Shown piece after piece: positions 26,455 to 34,314 of a DNA stretch of 35,761 nt (positions are counted from its first letter, which is position 1; the number at the start of each line of letters is the position of its first letter). The DNA is taken from the NCBI GenBank assembly GCA_021816955.1, contig JAKAWP010000011.1:1-35761 (forward strand), read 5' to 3'. A program made the translations under genes and the position numbers. The notes below the pieces were generated by a model. That model ran no database searches and had not been told where the DNA came from. It saw only the letters and a program-made list of their open reading frames with translations. This stretch comes from Thermoplasmata archaeon (GTDB lineage: Archaea > Thermoplasmatota > Thermoplasmata > Lutacidiplasmatales > UBA184).

Positions 26455-29400
26455 GTGAATCCAACGGTCCGGATCCAAGGAGCGATCCCCATGAAGGCCA
26501 TCCGAACGGCCGGCCGAACCCTCGGGACCCGGGACCGATCGCCTTCGGCCCGACTCGGCCTCTCCGTTGCGTTGGCCGTGCTCCTGATCGCCGTCGGCGC
26601 GGCGACAGCTCCACCGGGCGCGTTGGGAAGCATCGCCCCCGAGCGGGGAGCCGCGCCGTCGGCCGCGCGAATAGCCAGCGAACCATCCGGTACGCTCGCG
26701 CCGCCTCCGAACCCCGGCACGATCGGGATGGCGTATCCGCAGCTTCCGGCGACGTTCGACCCGGCCTTCTCGACCGACCCGAGCAGCCTCAGCGTCGAGA
26801 TGAACGTCTACGAAACGCTCGTCAATTTCGCTGGCAACTCCAGCAGCCCGTTCGTGCCGGATCTCGCGACCTGCGTTCCCGGCACGACCGCGTGCGCGGA
26901 GCTCTACGGCTCCTCGTTGATCGTCCCCGGCCCGACCGCCGGTTCGGCCGACTGGACGTTCGTGATCGACCCCGCGGCGAGATTCCACGATCCGGTGACC
27001 GGAGCGAGCTGGCCGGTCTTTCCGACCGACGTCCTCTTGTCGCTCGCCCGGGCCCTGGTCTATGCAGAGGCGACGCCCGCCGCCACGTGGCTCGGCGCGG
27101 CCGTCCTCGGCCCGGGCAACGCGAGCTGGGATCACGGGCTCCACTATCCGTTCAACAACACCGCGAGCTCGATCCTCTCCCATCTCCTCGTGAACGCCAC
27201 CCCGTTCTGCCCGTCGTCGGCGATCGCCGACGGGCACGGCTGCCTGACGATCGAATCCGACGGCGTCAGCGCTCCGGCGAGCGAGCTCTTGGCGATCTTG
27301 GCTGAACCGTCATTGGCGATCGTCTCTTGCGGCTGGTACTACGTGAAGGGGGCCGGGCTTCCCGGCCTACCGGGGTCGCCCGCGGTCGACGGCGATGGCC
27401 CCTGCCTCCTCCCGACCGGAGCGAACGCATCCACCGACCCGTCGTACCAGGCTTTTGTGGAGAGCCTCCCGCCGACGTATTGGGATGGGGCAGAGACCGC
27501 GGGCCTGGCCGACCCGCCCCCGCTCGTCCGGTGGGCGGCCGTCGGTTCGGGCCCGTACGAACTCGACCGCGCCTCGGTCGGCCTCGACCAGGGATACGCG
27601 CGGTTCTCGATCAATCCGGCGTACGCCGAACCGACCGGCTGCGAGTACGTCCCCGGATGCGGGCCTGAACCGAGCCGGGAGGCGCCGACCGTCAACGCGA
27701 CGTTCAGCGCCTCGACCAATCTCTCGGAGTTGATCGGCAACGTCTCCCAAGGATCGATCGACATCGCTTACGTCGGGCAGTACTCCCCTTCTGGCCTCTC
27801 TGCCTTGAATGCGGTGGCGGCGGCCGGCAATCTGTCGGGAGAGCTGGTCCCCACTCTCGAACTGACGGCCACGGTGCTCGCCCCGTGGGTCAGCGCCAAC
27901 TCGAGTTCGGCCCGACTCGACACGCCGGTGCCGTTCAACCTCCCGGCCAACGCCCTCAGCTTCATCGGATTGCGGGAATTCTTGCTCCGGGCGTTCCCGT
28001 ACGCGTCGTACTTGACCGCGCTACCGGAGTGGCAGGGAACCCCCGTGATGCGCGAATCCGGTGGCCCGGTCCCGAGGGGCGTCGCGGGGTACCTTTCCAA
28101 CCACTCGTTCGACACCTCCGACCCGGTCCAAAATTCCACTTCGGTCGGGAGCGCGGCGTGGTGGTGGAACGAGCTGACGACCGTCGGGTCGCCGTACTAC
28201 GACCCCGAACTTGCCTCGTGCACCCGGGCGAACCCCTGCTGGCTACCGCTGTTGGGGGGCGGCGACCCGGGACTGGGACCCGCGATCGGCTCCGCGCTGC
28301 CGGGCGACGCTACGTTCTCGCTCTACAATCGGTCGGTCGCGGCGCTCAGCGGGGGCCGGCTCGTTCTCGCCGCGGCGACGATCGGGCCGGGAGGAATGCT
28401 CTCGACGACTCCCTCGTCGCTCCCGGTCGCTCCGCTCGAGGCCGTGACCCTCGCCCCCGGTCTTCCGAGTCCGGTCCCGTACCTCGAGGAGAGCCTCGCC
28501 CCCCCCGCGAGCGGGGTCATCTCCCGGACGATCGCGGGGGTCTTCGGCACCGACCTAACCTCCGCGTGGGTCGGGAGCGAGTTCGACAACGGGACCGCGT
28601 GCGGACATGCGCTACCGACCGATCAGAACCTCACATACTGGGCGCAAGCGCAGTTCGTTCCCAACGCCTGCCAAGGGGTCGCGCTTCGGGTGATGCTCGC
28701 CTTCCTGCCGACCAACGGCTCGGGGTGGGCGCTCCTGAATCGTTCGGTGGAGCAGGCGATCGGAGAGGTGGCCAACGCCTTGTCGCTCTTCGTTTGGACC
28801 GGCGAGACCGAACAGCTCGTCCTCCGCTCGCCTTGGATCGAGCCGGCTTCGATCGCACCCAACCCCGAGACGACCGGAACGGGCGATGGATACTGGGCCG
28901 CGGTCCGCTACGCGCCCCGCTACCCCATCGACTTCATCGAGTCCGGTCTTCCGGCGGGGACGTCGTGGGCGGCCGCGATCAACGGAACCACCAACCGGAC
29001 CACGTCGCCCTTGGCGGTCCTCCTCGCCACCAACGGAACGTATCGGTTCGACGTGTTCGGCCCGACCGGCTACGTGGCGGAACCGGCGTCGGGAATAGTC
29101 GAAGTCGCGGGAGGAGTCGTCGAGCAAGCGGTCGAGTTCTACCCCGCCTCCGCCACGCGCACCCCAATCACGTTCGTCGAATCGGGACTGCCCGCCGGGA
29201 CGATCTGGTCCGTCACCGTCGGATCGCTCTCCTTGGAGAGCGCGACGACGACCGTCGTCTTCTACTTAACGAACGGAACGTACGATTACCGCATCGCGAA
29301 TGTGTCGGGCTTCGTGCCCGCGACGTTCGCCGGCCAATTGCAGGTGGGGCAGTCCCCGCTGGAACTCTCGGTCCCGTACCTCGTCGCTTACCTGGTGACC

Positions 29401-29784
29401 GCCACCGAGACCGGCCTTCCGATCGGATCGAACTGGACGATCAGCCTGACGTGGGAAAATGCGTCGGGTGTTCCCGAAGATGAGCGTCCGCAATGGACGA
29501 CGATCTCGGCGAGCTCGGACGGCGCGGCGACGATCCGCACGGACGCCCCGAACGGGACGTACGAGGCGAGCTTTCTCGCGCCCGGCTTCTCGGCGACCTC
29601 GCGCATGGTCGACGTGAACGGTTCGCGTCCCGCTCCGCTCACGGTCGCCTTCACGCCGGTGTCTTCGACCGCGGCCTCCGGGCTCACCGAGGCGTTCTGG
29701 GTACCGGTCGCCTCCGTCGCGGCGACGGTCTTGGCCGCCGGCGTGGTCTTGGTCGTCTACCGGCGCCGCCGACGCCGGCCGTAA
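26455..29784 (+). CDS. Large SBP_bac_5-like solute-binding protein with C-terminal ESGLPAGT repeats and C-terminal TM anchor
   Basis: Signal 'LSVALAVLLIAVGAATA'; 'YPQLPATFDPAFSTDPSSLSVEMNVYETLVNF', 'AVGSGPYELDR' (peptide/nickel SBP style); three ESGLP-type repeats; terminal 'VPVASVAATVLAAGVVLVVYRRRRRRP'. Confidence 0.8.
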   Translation: MNPTVRIQGAIPMKAIRTAGRTLGTRDRSPSARLGLSVALAVLLIAVGAATAPPGALGSIAPERGAAPSAARIASEPSGTLAPPPNPGTIGMAYPQLPATFDPAFSTDPSSLSVEMNVYETLVNFAGNSSSPFVPDLATCVPGTTACAELYGSSLIVPGPTAGSADWTFVIDPAARFHDPVTGASWPVFPTDVLLSLARALVYAEATPAATWLGAAVLGPGNASWDHGLHYPFNNTASSILSHLLVNATPFCPSSAIADGHGCLTIESDGVSAPASELLAILAEPSLAIVSCGWYYVKGAGLPGLPGSPAVDGDGPCLLPTGANASTDPSYQAFVESLPPTYWDGAETAGLADPPPLVRWAAVGSGPYELDRASVGLDQGYARFSINPAYAEPTGCEYVPGCGPEPSREAPTVNATFSASTNLSELIGNVSQGSIDIAYVGQYSPSGLSALNAVAAAGNLSGELVPTLELTATVLAPWVSANSSSARLDTPVPFNLPANALSFIGLREFLLRAFPYASYLTALPEWQGTPVMRESGGPVPRGVAGYLSNHSFDTSDPVQNSTSVGSAAWWWNELTTVGSPYYDPELASCTRANPCWLPLLGGGDPGLGPAIGSALPGDATFSLYNRSVAALSGGRLVLAAATIGPGGMLSTTPSSLPVAPLEAVTLAPGLPSPVPYLEESLAPPASGVISRTIAGVFGTDLTSAWVGSEFDNGTACGHALPTDQNLTYWAQAQFVPNACQGVALRVMLAFLPTNGSGWALLNRSVEQAIGEVANALSLFVWTGETEQLVLRSPWIEPASIAPNPETTGTGDGYWAAVRYAPRYPIDFIESGLPAGTSWAAAINGTTNRTTSPLAVLLATNGTYRFDVFGPTGYVAEPASGIVEVAGGVVEQAVEFYPASATRTPITFVESGLPAGTIWSVTVGSLSLESATTTVVFYLTNGTYDYRIANVSGFVPATFAGQLQVGQSPLELSVPYLVAYLVTATETGLPIGSNWTISLTWENASGVPEDERPQWTTISASSDGAATIRTDAPNGTYEASFLAPGFSATSRMVDVNGSRPAPLTVAFTPVSSTAASGLTEAFWVPVASVAATVLAAGVVLVVYRRRRRRP
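28921..29655 (+). repeat. Three tandem ESGLPAGT-type domains within the SBP-like protein
   Basis: 'IDFIESGLPAGTSWAAAING', 'ITFVESGLPAGTIWSVTVGS', 'VTATETGLPIGSNWTISLTWEN', about 75-90 aa apart. Confidence 0.85.
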
Positions 29785-30004
29785 TCGATGGGTGACGCCC
29801 CGCGGCGACGGCGAACCCTGGAGAGGCCGGCCGTCCTCGACCGGGCGGCGCCTTCGCGGGCCGGCTCGCAGCGATTCAGGAACCGAATCCGCTCCGTCTC
29901 CCGTCCGAGGGGACCGGGGAAGGTACGAGGCGCCGGCCCACGTTCGGCGGCGAACGGCAGGATAGAGGGGCTCACGCGGCGATGGGATCGTCGCCCGTTC
30001 CGAA

Positions 30005-30799
30005 CTATGCCCCCACGAGGTCGGACGTGCGGGTCTCATAGGCGACCAACCCTATGAGGAGCGCGCACCAGAGCAGGCCGACCGCGAGGGTCCCGTCCGT
30101 TCCGATCCGAACGCCCTGATACGCGGCGAACAGGATTGGGAAGAGGGAGGGGGGAGGCGCGTACGGAATCGCGTTCGCGCTCATGTTCAGGGCAAGGAGG
30201 AGCGGGTTCGCGATGAGCAGGCTTGACGCTCTACTGAGCGACAGGAGAAGCGCGGCGACGATGAAGACGAGCCAGAAGATCCCCCGGGTCGCCCATCGCG
30301 CGGACGGGGCGGATCGCACGGTGAAGATCACGAGGAAGCAGATCGCGGCCATCGCGAGGCCGGCCAAGAACAGACCGACCCCCAGGTTCACGGTGAGCGA
30401 CGAAGGGTAAACGGCGCCACGCCCTCCGGCGGCATACCCCAGGGTCGCGCCGATCGCCCCCAAGAGACTGCCGACCGCCAGAGCGATCACCACCCCCCCG
30501 AATCGGGCGAAGACGAGGCCGAATCGGGTCACGGGACGGGCGAGAGGGGCTTCCAGTAGACCGGCGAACCGGTCCTCCGCCAAGACGGAGAGCGAACACC
30601 CCCGGGCCATGCCGAGAGCGAAGATCGTCAAGACCCAAGCTGTCGCCACGGCGTTCGCGGTTCCCGGACCCCCGGCGCGCAATATGGCGTCCGAACCCCC
30701 TCCGACGTACCCCACGACGAGACCCGCGAGCAGCAGAAGGATCGAGTTCACAATGAACGAGCCGCTCGACAATGCCCGTCGCACGTCAGCGAAGTTCAC
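30005..30799 (-). CDS. ABC-2 type transporter permease
   Basis: GTG start at 30799 overlapping the ATPase stop (GTGA). Multi-TM; 'LSVLAEDRFAGLLEAPLARPVTRFGLVFARF' typical of ABC-2 permeases. Confidence 0.8.
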   Translation of the reverse strand: MNFADVRRALSSGSFIVNSILLLLAGLVVGYVGGGSDAILRAGGPGTANAVATAWVLTIFALGMARGCSLSVLAEDRFAGLLEAPLARPVTRFGLVFARFGGVVIALAVGSLLGAIGATLGYAAGGRGAVYPSSLTVNLGVGLFLAGLAMAAICFLVIFTVRSAPSARWATRGIFWLVFIVAALLLSLSRASSLLIANPLLLALNMSANAIPYAPPPSLFPILFAAYQGVRIGTDGTLAVGLLWCALLIGLVAYETRTSDLVGA

Positions 30800-31710
30800 G
30801 TCGACATCCCGGCGGATCGGAGCAGCCCGAAGAAGAACTCTTCGAGGTGGGCCTCCTCCACGCGAAACTCCTGCAGCACGTAGCCGGCCCGGGTCATCTC
30901 GGCCGTGACCGCTTCCGGCGGGGCGCGGGGTCGTTCGAGGATGTACCACGGAGCCGACAGTTGGAGATCTCCCATCGCCCCGAGGAGCGCGGCGACGCGA
31001 TCATCGGGGTTCGCGATCCGGAGGAGGTACCGCGGAGGAAGCGAGGCGCTAATCGATTCCTTCGGCCAGACGCCGTAGAGACGTCCTTGGTGGATGAACG
31101 CGAACCGGTCGGCGACGCCCTCTAGCTCGCCCAACAGATGGGACGAGAGAAGGACCGAACGGCCTTGCCGCCGCCATTCGAGGATCAGCTCGCGGGTGAA
31201 CCGGATCCATTCGGGGTCGAGGCCGTTCAGCACCTCGTCGAGCAAGAGGTTCGGCGGATTTCCGAGCATCGCGGCCGCGATGGCGAACCGCTTCTTCATC
31301 CCTTGAGAGAGGGTCGAGAAGCGGTGGGTCGCCTGCTCTTGGAGCCCGACCCAGCGCAGAAGGCCGGCCCACTCCTCGAGCGTTCCCGCAGTTCCCCCGT
31401 AGTACCCTGCCAAGTACTCGAGAATCGACAGGAGCGAATCCCGAGGGGGAAACACCGGTATCTCGGGCACCCATCCGATCCCCCGGGACGCTGCGGCCTT
31501 GTCATGTACGATGTCGTGGCCGTCGACCTCGACCGTGCCCGACGTGGGAATCAACAGGCCGATCGCGGACCGAATCAAGGTCGTCTTGCCGGCCCCGTTG
31601 AGCCCGACTAACCCGACGATCTCTCCCGGCCCCACATCAAACGACACATCGATCAAGGCGGGGCGCTCGCTGTTCCGGTACGCCTTGCTTACGCCCCGGA
31701 ACCTCAGCAT
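30796..31710 (-). CDS. ABC transporter ATP-binding protein (ABC-2 exporter type)
   Basis: 'VGLVGLNGAGKTTLIRSAIGLLIPTSGTVEVDG' Walker A; 'FSTLSQGMKKRFAIAAAMLGNPPNLLLDEVLNGLDP' signature/Walker B; 'SVLLSSHLLGELEGVADRFAFIHQGRL' switch region. Confidence 0.93.
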   Translation of the reverse strand: MLRFRGVSKAYRNSERPALIDVSFDVGPGEIVGLVGLNGAGKTTLIRSAIGLLIPTSGTVEVDGHDIVHDKAAASRGIGWVPEIPVFPPRDSLLSILEYLAGYYGGTAGTLEEWAGLLRWVGLQEQATHRFSTLSQGMKKRFAIAAAMLGNPPNLLLDEVLNGLDPEWIRFTRELILEWRRQGRSVLLSSHLLGELEGVADRFAFIHQGRLYGVWPKESISASLPPRYLLRIANPDDRVAALLGAMGDLQLSAPWYILERPRAPPEAVTAEMTRAGYVLQEFRVEEAHLEEFFFGLLRSAGMST

Positions 31711-31858
31711 GCAAACAGAAGTACCGCAGGGGCTCCCAAGCCAAATACCTACGCTTCGCGGCGACGGGGCCGTTCGGTGTTCCTTCATCGGGCTTCGGAC
31801 CTATTACAAAATCTCATGTCCCCCGGGCCCGGTCCTGGGGAGTCCGGCGGATCGCACG

Positions 31859-32544
31859 TTGCCTTCGCTAACCCTCGTTACCCTTCGAAGGGGCGCCCAG
31901 ATCGGCCGGTTCTACTTAGCGATCGGGGTGATTGTCTCGCTATTCCTGACCGTCGCCCTGCTCCGGACGGGGCACGGAACGACCGAATTCGATGCGGTCT
32001 TTCCGGTAGACGTCCCCCTCTTCGCATCTCTCGGAGCGATAGGCGGACTGATGCGGCTTGTCGGAGACCGATCGAAGGGGGTGCTCGAATACTTCATCGC
32101 CTACGGCGTACGACCTCGGGCCCTGTTCGTCAACAGGCTCCTGGTTACGGCGGTGCTCACCACCGTGGTGCTGCGAAGTTCTCTCGCGGTCGGGTTGGGA
32201 GGATACCTCGCCGCGGGCAACGCGATCTCGGCGGACCTGGAGGACGCCATCTTGGGCTACACGATTCCGATGGCGTACGCGAGCGCCTTGTTCGCCTCGA
32301 TCCGGGGCATCATTTGGTCCGCGCTCTCGACGCGCCGGGCCGAGCTGAACTCGCCGGTCGGCCTTGCCCCCCTACTCGGCGTGGCCCCCCTATCCTAGTC
32401 TTGATCGTCGCCGAGGGAGCCAACCGATCCGCGTACCACGACGTGATGGTGGGAACGGCGCTGGGATTCCTAGCGCTGGTCACCCGGCTCTTGGTCGCCT
32501 CGAGCCGCCTCATCGATCAAGAACGATACCTATCTCCGATGTGA
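31859..32544 (+). pseudogene. Frameshifted ABC-2 permease-like gene
   Basis: Frame with 'GRFYLAIGVIVSLFLTVALLRTG..VGDRSKGVLEYFIAYGVRPRALFVNRLL..' stops at 32398. TM-rich coding continues in another frame ('ILVLIVAEGANRSAYHDVMVGTALGFLALVTRLLVASSRLIDQERYLSPM', to 32544), with a C6 run at the junction. Confidence 0.65.
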
Positions 32545-32557
32545 AGGCGGTCTCATC

Positions 32558-32968
32558 ATGACAGTTATGCCGGCGGTCCTCGACTCATCGTCGCCGCCCG
32601 TGGTGGGCTGCCCCGATCTGAGTTCTGGCTACCGGGGAAGGCGTGCCCTCGAAGGCCTCGCTTTCGAACTCCGCGAGCCCGCCGTCTATGTCGTCCTCGG
32701 CCCAAACGGCGTGGGGACGACCAGGCTCTTCCGCACGCTCGCGGGGAAACTCTGACCACAGGGCGGCTCGGTCTTGATTGAGGAGCTAGCCGTCGAGGAC
32801 CAGCGAACACGGGACCGACTGCACTTTCTCTCCGACTGGGACGGCCTTCCTGACGACTTTCGGGTCCAGGAGACGCTCCGGCTTTACGGCGCGGTAGAAG
32901 GGGCGGACGCGACGGATGTGGAGCGGGTCCTCCGGTTGTTCGAGATCGAACCGCTCCGAGGGAGATGA
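32558..32968 (+). pseudogene. Decayed/truncated ABC ATPase with in-frame stop and mutated Walker A
   Basis: 'YVVLGPNGVGTTRLFRTLAGKL' then TGA (32753-32755), same frame continuing 'PQGGSVLIEELAVEDQRTRDRLHFLSDWDGLPDDFRVQETLRLYG..' to 32968. No signature or Walker B region. Confidence 0.75.
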
Positions 32969-33408
32969 TGTAAGCGGGATTGGGACAGCACCTCTAACGA
33001 GCACGACGCCAGTGTGGGTCTGGATTCGGTCGGCGTGGTTGTTCCGGCGGTCGGGACTGGCGTGGCGGCCATCCTGCGGAGCCGGCGTAACGGCGGCGGT
33101 CCGACGAACACGCCAGCCGAGAACAGATCGGTGCTTCAACTTCCCGACCGACAGCGATTCCCCGGCCTCGTTGCTCGCCCGATAGACCGGCGGCATCCGC
33201 CCCGAAAGCCTCCGAACAGTCGAGCCTGGCGCCACGGCCGCCGGACCCTACGCGGCAGCTGCCCAGCCGCACACGGAGTATCCCGGGGCTATCCAATATA
33301 GGGCGGAAAGACGTAGGGGTTGCTCAAAGACCGGTTGCCGGACGACGAGTGAACTCCCTTCGGCCCACGACATCCGACTTGAATGCGGGAAAGCAGGGTC
33401 CGTCCGTA

Positions 33409-33426
33409 GAAAGGACCGGCCCTTTC
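33409..33426. terminator. Possible hairpin overlapping the 3' end of the cNMP-binding gene
   Basis: 'gaaagg-accggc-cctttc': 6-bp inverted repeat spanning the stop codon of the minus-strand gene. Confidence 0.25.
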
Positions 33427-33859
33427 AATCGGGAAGCGCTTGATCGGTTTCGGCGAGCCTGCGCACCATCTCTTCGATGATGCTCCGCAGGATCTCGGGG
33501 CGCTCCATCGCAAATCCCCAGAATTCCCAGCGCGAGAGCACGAGGCAGCGTGTCGGCTCGGCCGCGATCACATCGGCCGTCCGAGGTGCATCGCGGAAGA
33601 GGGCGGTCTCTCCGAAGAATTGGCCGGGACCCAAGCTAGCGAGCTTCCGTGACCGGCGGCGCACGTCGACCTTTCCCTCGACGATGAGGTAGAGACCGAT
33701 GCCCGCCTCCCCCTGTTTGACGATCGTCGACCCCTCCGGATAGCTCCGCTCCGTCGCCGAGCGAACGAGACCTCGTAGCTGTCGATCCGACAGGCCGGAG
33801 AACAGCGGGATCTTTGCGAACGACCGGGCGAGCCCATCCGTAGACTTCGTGGGTGCCAT
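33425..33859 (-). CDS. Standalone cyclic nucleotide-binding (Crp/cNMP) domain protein
   Basis: 'FAKIPLFSGLSDRQLRGLV', 'YPEGSTIVKQGEAGIGLYLIVEGKVDV', 'LASLGPGQFFGETALFRDAPRTADVIAAEPTRCLVLSRWEF'. No HTH in the 144 aa. Confidence 0.9.
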   Translation of the reverse strand: MAPTKSTDGLARSFAKIPLFSGLSDRQLRGLVRSATERSYPEGSTIVKQGEAGIGLYLIVEGKVDVRRRSRKLASLGPGQFFGETALFRDAPRTADVIAAEPTRCLVLSRWEFWGFAMERPEILRSIIEEMVRRLAETDQALPD

Positions 33860-33882
33860 GAGCCGTATCGAGAGCCGGCACC

Positions 33883-33892
33883 GGTATATAGA
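33883..33892 (-). promoter_or_regulatory. Putative TATA box of the cNMP-binding gene
   Basis: 'ggtatatag' (+), i.e. 'ctatatacc' (-), about 27 nt upstream of the ATG at 33859. Confidence 0.45.
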
Positions 33893-34314
33893 CCCGACTC
33901 TGAAGCGACCTTTGAGCGGCCACCGGGGTGAGATGCGAAGTGGGAGAGGCCCGACGATCGGGGCCGCTGTTCCCAGGGGGACGCGAAACGGCCGAATGGA
34001 TGATCGTCCGGGCGTTCGGAGCGCTCGAGGGCCGTTCCCCTGGATGGATTGCCCGGCGGATCCCTCGCGGTCGTCGCCGCGTGCGGTGGCGTGCCGTTGA
34101 CGCCGGAACAACCGCCTTGTCATTGCGCGAGGACGCGGGGCGGTCAAACTCTGAGCCCGATCCTGCGGCGACCCTCTGAGGCTGACCCCTCCCCAGCGGA
34201 TTTGACATAGAGGGCGGCCTTCGGTTCGAAACTTGTTGGTCGGCCAGTCTCCTGGGAGCCCGGAAACCACGGACCTTCCCCTCTCTGATCTACCGGCTTG
34301 CTCGCTTGGTCGTT

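Noticed and set aside
25418-26686. 422-aa minus-strand ORF overlapping dtdA in another frame
   Set aside because: Arg/Ser/Gly-rich shadow ORF; DtdA motifs are in the alternative frame.
29785-30004. Possible structured RNA or small ORF (29788-30057) between the SBP-like gene and the ABC permease
   Set aside because: Only a short 'ggcga..tcgcc' stem is visible; no recognisable RNase P, SRP or tRNA features, and the ORF is Arg/Pro-rich without domains.
33014-33301. 95-aa ORF downstream of the ABC ATPase remnant
   Set aside because: Biased composition and no recognisable domain; region more likely noncoding or degraded.
33928-34179. 83-aa ORF between the cNMP and TPR genes
   Set aside because: No motif, ambiguous overlap with another ORF (33849-34100); cannot be supported as coding.
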